A stretch of 64,000 nucleotides of DNA. Origin: UBA668 sp043721915. GTDB lineage: Bacteria > Actinomycetota > Acidimicrobiia > Acidimicrobiales > Ilumatobacteraceae. Within the stretch, counting starts at the first letter, position 1, and every line of letters starts with the position of its first letter. Shown here piece after piece: positions 52,098 to 60,220 of the stretch. A program made the position numbers and the translations under genes. Where the stretch lies: the NCBI GenBank assembly GCA_043721915.1, contig JAYSPV010000005.1, positions 87,598 to 151,597 on the forward strand. The letters run 5' to 3'. The notes under the pieces were generated by a model, which worked only from the letters and a program-made list of their open reading frames with translations, searched no databases and was not told where the DNA came from.

Positions 52098-52850
52098 ATG
52101 AGTCTAGAAACCGAAACCACAACCGAAACGTCAGGAACCAGCCGGCGAGCGCTGTTGAAGGGTGCCGTCGCAGTAGGTGTGGGCGCGGCGGTCTACGCGA
52201 GCCCGGTGGTCAGTACGGTGCCGGCGTACGCCACCCACGGGCTCAGCTCGTGGAGGACCACCAGCGGCGACCTGTGCCTGTGGTTCAGCCCCAACCAAGT
52301 CAGTCTGGGCGGCAAGTGGCACAACGAGGCCGCCAACACCGACAGCGGCGCCACCGGTAGCGGCAACGGCGACGCGACGCTCACCTCCACCTACACCGTC
52401 GGTGGCATCACCCGCACGGTGCGCGTCACCAACACTCCCGACAACAGCTTGCTCAACGTGAACGGCACCAGCGGCCTCAACGGCAACAACGGCGCCTCGA
52501 ACGCCACCACGTTCAGCAACGACGGTGGCGACCCGTACGAGTTCTACGGCGGCGGCGTGGCCATCCAGCTGCTCAACCCAACCTGCGAGTTCGTGGTCCA
52601 GCGCCTGCTGTGCAACGCTCAGGGGTCCAGTACGTGCGACACCACCAACGACAACGCACAGCCGGCTCCCTGGTCCGTGGGGTCGTCGCTGTCGGTGATC
52701 GACCAGGCCGGCGCACCCAACGGCAACGTTGGCGCTGGCCGGTTCCAGGGTGATGCCACCCGCAGCGTCTACTACCACACGGGTCGCACCGGCTTCAACG
52801 GCAGCAACCGCTGCAAGTTCCAGATCGTCTTCCGCATCCGCTGCGCCTGA
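52098..52850 (+). CDS. Tat-exported Asn/Gly-rich protein
   Basis: A 250-residue protein with a Tat signal (SRRALLKGAVAVGVGAAVYA, twin Arg) ending about AYA. The mature part is rich in Asn, Gly, Ser and Thr (NGTSGLNGNNGASNATTFSN) and holds a few cysteines (LNPTCEFVVQRLLCNAQ and SNRCKFQIVFRIRCA), so disulfides may form after export. No known domain is recognised. The ATG at 52098 follows AGAACAGAAG. It sits between PqqD and HprK-like genes, which makes it a candidate substrate or product of that system. No leader peptide of typical RiPP precursor type is visible. Confidence 0.72.
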   Translation: MSLETETTTETSGTSRRALLKGAVAVGVGAAVYASPVVSTVPAYATHGLSSWRTTSGDLCLWFSPNQVSLGGKWHNEAANTDSGATGSGNGDATLTSTYTVGGITRTVRVTNTPDNSLLNVNGTSGLNGNNGASNATTFSNDGGDPYEFYGGGVAIQLLNPTCEFVVQRLLCNAQGSSTCDTTNDNAQPAPWSVGSSLSVIDQAGAPNGNVGAGRFQGDATRSVYYHTGRTGFNGSNRCKFQIVFRIRCA

Positions 52851-52895
52851 GCAACTGAACGCGTCGAGCCGTACCCGAGGGTGCGTGCACTGCCT

Positions 52896-53618
52896 TTAGG
52901 GCAGGACTGCTTCGAGCGCCGCAAGAATGTCGGCCTGCGCCAGGGGTGAGAGCCCAGGCGGCATCTGCTCGACGAATCGAGCCAGGTTGGCGAGCAGCTC
53001 CCGCGGGTTGTGCTCGGTCTTGCCCTCGGCGATGCCCATGGCCAGCGCGACGGCCTGCCCGGGCGTGCACTCGCGGTCGGGGTCGTACGAGGCGAACCAC
53101 CAGCCCGCCAGCGGCAGCGACCGAGGAACCTCGGAGGAGCCGAGCGGTGGGTCGATGACGACGCTCATCGACTCGAGGTGGATGAGCGAGCTGACGGCGA
53201 GGTGCGGCTGCATGTCGTGTGCCTTCATCCACCGCTCGGGCAGGGTGCCAACGCTCGGCGTGGGTGCCAGCAGGGCGACACCGTTGCGTTCGATCGGCAT
53301 CAGGCCGAGTCGCACATGACCCGCGGGCGCGGGCTGGGTGAAGGAGCCGAGGATGCGCAGCAACGCGCCGGTGAGGTACTCCGTGTCGCGGCTGTAGGCC
53401 AGGTCGGTGGAGCCGTGCCGCAGGTGCGGCAGCTTTCGAGGTGCACCGCGCTGCTCGGAGGCCAGCGGCTGCAGGCGCACGCCATAGTCGACGAGGTCGG
53501 CGGCGAGGTCGATACGCCACGGTTCCAGCCGGGCGATGAGGTCGGTGTCGTCGGTGCCCACGGAGATCGCTGTGTCGCCGATGCCGAGCATGATGTGGTG
53601 CGGCCACACGGACCGCAA
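52896..53618 (-). CDS. Uncharacterised protein of the HprK/PqqD module
   Basis: A 240-residue protein with no firm family. Its N-terminal part (DTAISVGTDDTDLIARLEPW) is similar in style to the N-terminal domains of the two HprK-like proteins nearby, and residues 70-130 contain SRDTEYLTGALLRILGSFTQ and GHVRLGLMPIERNGVALLAP, where HprK-like proteins have their 'LHLHAAAVA-RDGRAVL' block. A Walker A motif is absent, so it may be a kinase-dead relative; this is inference from pattern only. The C-terminal part ends LLANLARFVEQMPPGLSP. It lies 46 bp after the PqqD gene on the same strand. Confidence 0.58.
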   Translation of the reverse strand: MRSVWPHHIMLGIGDTAISVGTDDTDLIARLEPWRIDLAADLVDYGVRLQPLASEQRGAPRKLPHLRHGSTDLAYSRDTEYLTGALLRILGSFTQPAPAGHVRLGLMPIERNGVALLAPTPSVGTLPERWMKAHDMQPHLAVSSLIHLESMSVVIDPPLGSSEVPRSLPLAGWWFASYDPDRECTPGQAVALAMGIAEGKTEHNPRELLANLARFVEQMPPGLSPLAQADILAALEAVLP

Positions 53619-53664
53619 ACCGTTGTTTCAATCATTGGGTGGGTCGATCAGGCGTCGCCAGACG

Positions 53665-54087
53665 TCAGCCATGTTGCACCTCCTCCACGAGCTCCACCAG
53701 GTCGTCGAACATCCACCCGGCCACGATGGGCACGAAATCGGCTTCCACGATGGCCAGTTCGACACCGTACACATCGGCGATGTCGGCGAAGATCTCGGCC
53801 AGCGTGCTCTCCCCGTCGAGACACTGCCAGGCAACGGCCGACATCGGGTTGAGCACGTAGCTGGTGTCGGTGTCGAACAGGTACACCACCACCTCGCCGT
53901 GCACGTCCAGCCACGCGAGACGATCGCTGCGGCGCACCACGTCGGTGGGCGACACGTTTGGCAGCTCGCGCGCCGCCATCAGGTCGTACTCGACAGGCAG
54001 CTCGGTGACGCCGTCGGGCAGCACGAAGCCCTCCGGCAGCACGATCGTGTCGGGCATCTGCGCGTCGTTGATCGCCTCTTCGCTCAC
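53665..54087 (-). CDS. PqqD-family protein
   Basis: A 140-residue protein: an N-terminal part with PDTIVLPEGFVLPDGVTELP, then a PqqD-like winged-helix fold: VVRRSDRLAWLDVHGEVVVY, DTSYVLNPMSAVAWQCLDGE, STLAEIFADIADVYGVELA. The GTG at 54085-54087 overlaps the stop of the HprK-like gene, so it is translated with it. Probably carries a peptide or acts as subunit of the same system. Confidence 0.72.
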   Translation of the reverse strand: MSEEAINDAQMPDTIVLPEGFVLPDGVTELPVEYDLMAARELPNVSPTDVVRRSDRLAWLDVHGEVVVYLFDTDTSYVLNPMSAVAWQCLDGESTLAEIFADIADVYGVELAIVEADFVPIVAGWMFDDLVELVEEVQHG

Positions 54088-55256
54088 TCGACCACTCCGA
54101 GCTTCAGGAGTTCCTGCATCATCGTCATCGCCGTGGGCGACACCTCGGCCGCCGGGAGATCGTTCGCCTCGGCCACTTCGTCGACGATATCGGCGAGTGC
54201 CGTGCGCCCATCGAGCAGCTGCAACCACGACGACGTGCCTTCGGCGAGCTCGATCACCTGGCCGGTGACACGGTGGTGCAGCAGGCAGCGCCCCTCCACG
54301 CACACGCCCGACACGCCATGGGCGAGCCCGAGCACCGAGCTGTCGGTGAGAGACGATGCACGGTCGCGGGACGGCTCGGCGGTGGTGGGTAGCACGGTGA
54401 CGGCGGCACCGACGCGCCGGGCAGGGCCGGCGGCGATCGTGCGTATGGCCTGCACCGCATCCGCGCCGTCGCCGAAGACCAACCGCACACAACGCTGCGC
54501 CGCGCACAGCGCCGCCGCCAACGCCACCCCGTCGGCGCCGAAGCGGCCCGCGTCGGGGCTGTCGGCGAGTGCCAGGCGGGCGGCTTCCGCCGGGTGCAGT
54601 TCGGTGAGCAGCAGCGGCGCGTTGGGCTGGTACTGCAGGAACACGATGGCCGTCAGCGTCGCGGCGGGCACCACGCTGCCGGGCCGGACCAGGGAGGCCG
54701 CTACGTGCCACAGCTGGTCGGAGGGGGTGGCGCCCGGCCGCTGAGGATCCAGGCGGGGCACCAGGTCGAACGAGCTGCGGACGAGCGAGATCGGTTTGGG
54801 CAGCGGCCACAGACGCAGGGCCCGATCAACGCCGACGCGCTCGTCGGTGAGGTAGTCGAAGCCGTGCTCCACCAGCGTGGCCACCAACGTTGACTTTCCG
54901 GAACCAGGGAACCCGGCGATCAGCACGCCATTGCCGTGGATGGCTACGTAGCCGGCGTGTAGGTGCAACAGCTCGGGTTCGGCGTCGAGGGTTGCCCGCA
55001 GCAGCACGTAGATCAGTTGGTCGAGCGCGGACTGCTCGGTGGGCGGCTCCCAGCCGACGCCGTCGACGGTGAGGCGGTGGCCGGTGGTCGAGGGGCGGAT
55101 GACGATCGACGCGCCGTGGGGACTGCGGTCGCGGCGGATCAGGTCGCACAGTGCTGAACGCACCTGCTCGGCGACATCGGGCGGCGCCGAGATGGTGGCC
55201 AAGTAACGGCCGGCACGGATGGGCACCAGTTCGTTCGAGGTGTCTTCCCGTGTCAC
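54084..55256 (-). CDS. HPr-kinase-like protein with C-terminal PqqD domain (minus strand)
   Basis: A 390-residue protein. Residues about 80-300 resemble the kinase core of HprK: AEPELLHLHAGYVAIHGNGV, Walker A GFPGSGKSTLVATLVEHG, FDYLTDERVGVD (acidic residue at the end of the next strand). The C-terminal 75 residues are a PqqD-like domain (LLHHRVTGQVIELAEGTSSW, LADIVDEVAEANDLPAAEV). There is no DRTQ-type Ser-kinase signature of classical HprK, so the substrate is unlikely to be HPr. The GTG at 55254-55256 is chosen; it is divergent from the plus-strand paralogue, leaving about 67 bp between them. Confidence 0.75.
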   Translation of the reverse strand: MTREDTSNELVPIRAGRYLATISAPPDVAEQVRSALCDLIRRDRSPHGASIVIRPSTTGHRLTVDGVGWEPPTEQSALDQLIYVLLRATLDAEPELLHLHAGYVAIHGNGVLIAGFPGSGKSTLVATLVEHGFDYLTDERVGVDRALRLWPLPKPISLVRSSFDLVPRLDPQRPGATPSDQLWHVAASLVRPGSVVPAATLTAIVFLQYQPNAPLLLTELHPAEAARLALADSPDAGRFGADGVALAAALCAAQRCVRLVFGDGADAVQAIRTIAAGPARRVGAAVTVLPTTAEPSRDRASSLTDSSVLGLAHGVSGVCVEGRCLLHHRVTGQVIELAEGTSSWLQLLDGRTALADIVDEVAEANDLPAAEVSPTAMTMMQELLKLGVVE

Positions 55257-55323
55257 CGGCACAGCGGGCAGTCTATTCGGCACGACTCGGGGCCGGCCGG
55301 TGACGCCGGTATCCTCGGCCCGG

Positions 55324-56589
55324 ATGGATCCCGTGGAGCTGCCGCCGACGTCATCACCGACGGCGTACCGCACCCGCACGCTGCTGGTCGGGCCGGTCCG
55401 GTTCCTGGTCGAGTCCAACGACCCCGCAGTGATCACCCGTTTCGAGCACCTGTTCACCGGGTTCCTCACGGCCCCTGGCCTCGACGGTGGCCGCCTCACG
55501 ATGGTGACGGTCCTCAACGCTGCGCTGCCCGGTGGCGCCACCGTCGGCGACCGCTTCGCGTCGAGCGTCGACGATGAGCCGTTGCTCGCCTACGGCGACC
55601 TGGGCGACCACGAGCTGGCGATCACCCGTTGGCTCAACGATCGCAAGCTCGATGCCGAGCCCGGACTCCTGCACCTGCACAGCGCGGCCGTGGCGCGCGA
55701 TGGCCGCGCCGTGGTGATGGCGGCCATGTCCGGCGCGGGCAAATCCACGCTCACAGCGGCGCTACTGCGCGCGGGGTGGGCGTACGTCACCGACGAGCAG
55801 GTGACGATCCGGCCGGCCGACGGGATGCTGCTCGCCTACCCGCGGCCGATCACGGTGCGCCGTCATGTCTGGCCGCTGTTCGCCGATGTCGACGAAGTGC
55901 CAGAGCAGCACTCCGACGATCTCGAGTGGAGCCGCGTCGAGGTGTCGCCGGCCGTCTTCGGGCCGATCCATCGTGACGGGCCGCTGCGAGCGACCGCCGT
56001 CGTGTTCCCCGAGTACCGGGCGCCCGGCGAGACCACGCTCACGAAGGTCGACAACGCGGCGGAGGTCGTGGAGCGTCTGGCGAGCTGCTGTTACGACCTC
56101 GACCGTCTCGGGCTACCGGGGTTCGAGCTGCTGGTCGACATGGCCGCCAGCTGCCCGGCATGGCACCTAAAGTACGGCGACCTCACCGCAGCAGCGACCC
56201 TGTTCGGCGAGGCCTGCGCCACCGCAGCGCTGTCGGTGCGGCACATCACGCCCACCGACGACTCCTCCCCCACGCCCGTCGCCTCGGTTCGTCGCACACC
56301 GACCGCGCATGCCTGGGCCTTCGGCGACGGCTCGACGGTGGTGTTCGACCCACCCACACGGAAGATCACCCGGCTCGATCCGGCCGGCACCGAGGTGTGG
56401 GATCTGCTGTCCCAGCCGATCGAAGTCACGCACCTGCTCGAGCTGGCCTCCCACCACGACGAGGCTGCGGTGGCCGGCTTGCGATCGTGGCTGCAGGTGA
56501 TGGTCTCTACCGGCCTCGTCAGCGCCGGCGAGGGCTGCGAGGCGTCGCCGACCATCGACGCCAGCAGCAACGGCAACGACAACGGCTGA
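55324..56589 (+). CDS. HPr-kinase-like protein with C-terminal PqqD domain (plus strand)
   Basis: A 421-residue paralogue-type protein. N-terminal domain with LLVGPVRFLVESNDPAVITR; kinase core with AEPGLLHLHSAAVARDGRAV, Walker A SGAGKSTLTAALLRAGWAYV and DEQVTIRP. The C-terminal PqqD domain is KITRLDPAGTEVWDLLSQPI, THLLELASHHDEAAVAGLRS. The ATG at 55324 (MDPVELPPTS) is chosen. Together with the divergent copy, it suggests two kinase-carriers of the same kind acting on different partners. It is followed at once by the convergent methyltransferase gene, which ends 1 bp away. Confidence 0.75.
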   Translation: MDPVELPPTSSPTAYRTRTLLVGPVRFLVESNDPAVITRFEHLFTGFLTAPGLDGGRLTMVTVLNAALPGGATVGDRFASSVDDEPLLAYGDLGDHELAITRWLNDRKLDAEPGLLHLHSAAVARDGRAVVMAAMSGAGKSTLTAALLRAGWAYVTDEQVTIRPADGMLLAYPRPITVRRHVWPLFADVDEVPEQHSDDLEWSRVEVSPAVFGPIHRDGPLRATAVVFPEYRAPGETTLTKVDNAAEVVERLASCCYDLDRLGLPGFELLVDMAASCPAWHLKYGDLTAAATLFGEACATAALSVRHITPTDDSSPTPVASVRRTPTAHAWAFGDGSTVVFDPPTRKITRLDPAGTEVWDLLSQPIEVTHLLELASHHDEAAVAGLRSWLQVMVSTGLVSAGEGCEASPTIDASSNGNDNG

Positions 56590-58122
56590 TCAGCCGATCA
56601 ATAGGGCGGTGCCCAGGAGGATCTCCAACGCCCGCGGCACCAGCTGTTCGAGCGCCTCGCGCTGCTCTGTCGGGCCCATCGACGAGCCGTCCGGACGACC
56701 CATCTGCAGCCGTCCGGCATTCGCTTCCTCGATCAATCCCTCGGTCACGTCCGCGACGGTGCGCGAGCCGTCGAGCAGCTGCGCCGCCATCAGCAGCACA
56801 TCATCGAGATCGAGCTGCTCGTGGCGCCGGTTGGCCACCTGAGCACCGAGACCGGCCGCGAGCCGCGCAGCGGCGGCCACCATCGGACGCTCGCTGAGCA
56901 CGCTGACGAAGGGGTACGCCTGAGTTGCGAGCTCGACCAGGCCTTGACGGTGCAGGTTCGCGAGGTCCCGGGTAAGAAGCGCTGAAGTGTCGCCGCCGGT
57001 CCCGGCCCGCAACTCGGGCGGGATGTGCGCATCCACAATGCCCGCAAGGTCTGCGATGGCGAGCGATGCGGGCCAGCAATCGGCCAGTTCCGCGAGCGCG
57101 GCCTTCATCACCGGCGATCCGGTGCGCAGCGTGCCGCCCTTGCGCGTGGAGAACCCGGCCACCGACTGGTCGGCGACGGACAATGCCCCCTCCACCGCCA
57201 CCGGAGCACTCACCTGGAACAGTGCCAGCTCGCCAAGGGTCGGCTGCGGCCGCAGCGACTCGTCGGCGCGGCAGAGGACCGCCGCCCGGAAGCTGGTGCC
57301 GTGTACGAGGTCGTAGGTGTGCTGAGGGCGGACGTCATCCAGCCCGGCCGGCACCCGGTCGGTTGCGTCCATCGGAGGGGCGTCGGTGACGATGATGTCG
57401 TCGAGATAGCGCAGGTCGTTGGCGGCCGCGTGTTCCACCATCTCGTGCAGGTGAAGGGCACGGCTGATCGGGGCGAGGTGGTCGTGATCGAGGTAGGCGT
57501 CGGGGTAGCTGAGCAGCGCTGCGCAGCGATCCAGCAGGTACGCGCCATACGGCGTGGAGGGGTCGATCTCGTCGAGCAGACGGGCTAGACGCTCGCGCGC
57601 CGCGGCCACCCTCTCAGCACGATCATCGATGTCGCGGACGTGATCGAGCAGCAGCGATCGGATCGTGTCACCCATCGCCCAACCGGGGTAGGTGGTGTAG
57701 CTGATGTATGCAACGCCCCCGGGCGCGAGATGCTCGCTGCACACCCGCATCAAATCGTCGCGCACATCGTCAGGCACCCAGCAGTACACGCCGTGGGCGA
57801 TCACGTAGTCGAAAAGTCCGAACGTGTCGTCGATGTCGGCGAGGCTGAGACACCGCACATCGAGGTTCGTCAACCCCAACTGCTGCGTGTACTGGTGGGC
57901 CAGTGCCACCTCCGGCTCCGAGATCTCGACACCGACAAACGTCGATTCGGGGTAGGCATCGGCGAGGTCCATGATGTTGCCGGCTTGCGCGCAACCGATC
58001 TCGAGCACGCGGCAGTGGTCGGCCGGCGCAGCTGCCACGCCGTGCATGGCAGCGAGGGTGGCGAGGCGGATCGGGTGCGTCTCGGCATGCGCTCCGATGC
58101 CGTACGGGAGAAGCTCGGGCAT
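56590..58122 (-). CDS. SAM-dependent methyltransferase with regulatory domain
   Basis: A 510-residue class I methyltransferase. The SAM motif is CRVLEIGCAQAGNIMDLADA, followed by FVGVEISEPEVALAHQYTQQ and FDYVIAHGVYCWVPDDVRDD. The remainder (residues 210-510) resembles the regulatory domain of bacterial PKMT-like lysine methyltransferases (first part RALHLHEMVEHAAANDLRYL, end LMAAQLLDGSRTVADVTEGL). It may modify a protein or peptide of the adjacent HprK/PqqD module. The ATG at 58120-58122 (MPELLPYGIG) is chosen from the family-typical beginning. Confidence 0.8.
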   Translation of the reverse strand: MPELLPYGIGAHAETHPIRLATLAAMHGVAAAPADHCRVLEIGCAQAGNIMDLADAYPESTFVGVEISEPEVALAHQYTQQLGLTNLDVRCLSLADIDDTFGLFDYVIAHGVYCWVPDDVRDDLMRVCSEHLAPGGVAYISYTTYPGWAMGDTIRSLLLDHVRDIDDRAERVAAARERLARLLDEIDPSTPYGAYLLDRCAALLSYPDAYLDHDHLAPISRALHLHEMVEHAAANDLRYLDDIIVTDAPPMDATDRVPAGLDDVRPQHTYDLVHGTSFRAAVLCRADESLRPQPTLGELALFQVSAPVAVEGALSVADQSVAGFSTRKGGTLRTGSPVMKAALAELADCWPASLAIADLAGIVDAHIPPELRAGTGGDTSALLTRDLANLHRQGLVELATQAYPFVSVLSERPMVAAAARLAAGLGAQVANRRHEQLDLDDVLLMAAQLLDGSRTVADVTEGLIEEANAGRLQMGRPDGSSMGPTEQREALEQLVPRALEILLGTALLIG

Positions 58123-58251
58123 CAGCGAACCATACCGACTCCCTCCCTGGGCCGCTGCCACCACTGATCGTGACCGTCCTACTCATGTGCCGACGACTTC
58201 GTGCCGATATCCGCTCGAAGCAACCATCGAAGCGACGACCAGGCGGGCCCA

Positions 58252-60129
58252 ATGCGTGCGATCAAGACAAGCCTCCAGCAGCTGTGGACCCGGATGGCGT
58301 CGCGCACGGTGCGCATGCGTTCGGACCTGGCGACGGCGGGGCTCGATGTGGTGTTCACGATCGTCGCGTTCACTCTGGTCCTGGTGTTGCGCTACGAGGG
58401 TTCGGTGCCCGCCGGCGCATGGTCGTCGTTCGCGTGGTTCCTACCGATCGCGGTGGTCGCGGTGCTGTTGTGTAACTGGTGGTGGGGGCTGTACGGCCAG
58501 TTGTGGCACCACGCCAGCATGTACGAGGCCAAGCGGCTGGTGCTATCGGGTTGCACGCTGACCGTTGCGTTGCTGCTCGCCGAGGCACTGCCGCGTCACG
58601 CACCAATCTCTGTGGTGGTGATGGGCTCGCTTGCAGCCACGTTCCTAACGGCACTCACCCGCTTCCAGGCCCGCCTGTTCTCGTTCTGCCGGGCAGCCAC
58701 GCAGCCCGGCCTGCGGGTGGTCGTGATCGGCGCCGGTGGGGCCGGCGCCAGCCTGGTGGGCGAAATGCTGCGCAACCCTCGCGCCGGTTTCCAGCCGGTC
58801 GCGATCGTCGACGACGACGCGTCGCTGCGCGGGCGATCGTTCCAGGGTGTCGGGGTCGATGGCGCCATCGACGACCTGGCCGAGGTGGTGCAGGTCACCG
58901 GAGCGCACCTCGTGGTACTGGCGATGAGCAACCCATCGCAGGACGTGGTGCGCCGAGCCGCTGAGGGCGCCGAGGCCGCCGACGTGCCGCTGAAGATCCT
59001 TCCCGGCATCGCGACCACAATGCAGCAGGGCGCGGGCATGCGCGACCTTCGCGACGTCAACATCGAGGATCTGCTCGGCCGCGCGCAGGTGGCCACCGAT
59101 CTGCAGGCGGCGCGGGCGATGCTGGCCGGGCGATGCGTGCTGATCACCGGCGCCGGCGGCTCGATCGGTTCCGAGATCGCCCGGCAGGTGGCTGCCTACC
59201 ACCCAGCTCGGCTGGTGCTGCTGGATCACGACGAGACCCACCTCCACGATGCCGCAGCCAGTATCGAGGGCCCGACGCTGCAGGTGTTGGCCGACATTCG
59301 TCACCGCCGCCAGATGCTGGCCGTGTTCGGTGAGCATCGGCCCGATGTGGTGTTCCACGCCGCCGCGCACAAGCACGTGCCGCTGCTCGAGGCCCACCCG
59401 GGCGAGGCGGTGCGCACCAACGTGGTGGGCACCGCCAACGTACTGGAGTGCGCCAACACGGTGGGTGTGCAGCGGCTAGTGCTGATCTCCACCGACAAGG
59501 CGGTGTACCCGGCGTCGATCATGGGCGCCTCCAAACGGCTGGGCGAGCAATTGCTGCTCAGCCGCTCACCTGCGGGTTCCGCATACTGCGCCGTGCGGTT
59601 CGGCAACGTGTTGGGCAGCCGCGGCAGCGTGGTGCCCACGTTCCTGCGCCAGATCCATGCCGGTGGCCCGGTGACGGTGACCGACCGGCGGATGACCCGC
59701 TTCTTCATGAGCATCGAAGAGGCTGTGCAACTCGTACTGCAGGCGGGAGCGTTGGCAAGCACGGACAACGGCGGCGAGGTGTTCATGCTCGACATGGGCG
59801 AACCGGTCGTCATCTACGAACTGGCTGAGCGGATGATCCGCCTCTCGGGCCGCAAGCCCGGCACCGACATCGAGATCCGCGTCACCGGCATGCGCCCGGG
59901 CGAGAAGCTGGCCGAAGAGCTGAAGGCGATCGACGAGCTGGAGGCGCCCACCGTGCACCCGTCGATCACGCGGGTGATACCGACGAGCATCGATCCGGAC
60001 GCGCTCGAGCAAGGCATCAACCAGCTGATCGTGCTGGCCGACGAGCTCGACGACACCCGCTGCGCCCAGGTGCTGCGGCAACTGGCCGGGGCGCAGACAC
60101 AGCATCCGATTGTGTCGCGAGCGAGCTGA
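58252..60129 (+). CDS. PglF/FlaA1/CapD-like UDP-GlcNAc 4,6-dehydratase (copy 2)
   Basis: A 625-residue paralogue of the enzyme at 43421, with the same architecture: four N-terminal helices, VVVIGAGGAGASLVGEMLRN, dehydratase core VLITGAGGSIGSEIARQVAA, LISTDKAVYPASIMGASKRL and RPGEKLAEELKAIDELEAP. The two copies look much alike over their whole length by eye. Two such enzymes in one locus suggest either two 4-keto sugars or a C6-dehydratase pair with different C5 outcome. The ATG at 58252 is chosen (MRAIKTSLQQLW), preceded by GGCGGGCCCA, a poor ribosome site. Confidence 0.9.
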   Translation: MRAIKTSLQQLWTRMASRTVRMRSDLATAGLDVVFTIVAFTLVLVLRYEGSVPAGAWSSFAWFLPIAVVAVLLCNWWWGLYGQLWHHASMYEAKRLVLSGCTLTVALLLAEALPRHAPISVVVMGSLAATFLTALTRFQARLFSFCRAATQPGLRVVVIGAGGAGASLVGEMLRNPRAGFQPVAIVDDDASLRGRSFQGVGVDGAIDDLAEVVQVTGAHLVVLAMSNPSQDVVRRAAEGAEAADVPLKILPGIATTMQQGAGMRDLRDVNIEDLLGRAQVATDLQAARAMLAGRCVLITGAGGSIGSEIARQVAAYHPARLVLLDHDETHLHDAAASIEGPTLQVLADIRHRRQMLAVFGEHRPDVVFHAAAHKHVPLLEAHPGEAVRTNVVGTANVLECANTVGVQRLVLISTDKAVYPASIMGASKRLGEQLLLSRSPAGSAYCAVRFGNVLGSRGSVVPTFLRQIHAGGPVTVTDRRMTRFFMSIEEAVQLVLQAGALASTDNGGEVFMLDMGEPVVIYELAERMIRLSGRKPGTDIEIRVTGMRPGEKLAEELKAIDELEAPTVHPSITRVIPTSIDPDALEQGINQLIVLADELDDTRCAQVLRQLAGAQTQHPIVSRAS

Positions 60130-60220
60130 GCGGCGGACAGCGCCCGTCGAGACTGGGTGGCTCCTCGTGAGCCGACCTTCCAGCGGCGGGCCTTCGCAGC
60201 TCAGGCGGCACGCCCACTGG

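Noticed and set aside
50446..56589. Lasso-peptide biosynthetic cluster, because PqqD and HprK-like genes occur in such clusters
   Set aside because: No asparagine-synthetase-like cyclase, no transglutaminase-like leader peptidase and no short precursor gene could be found.
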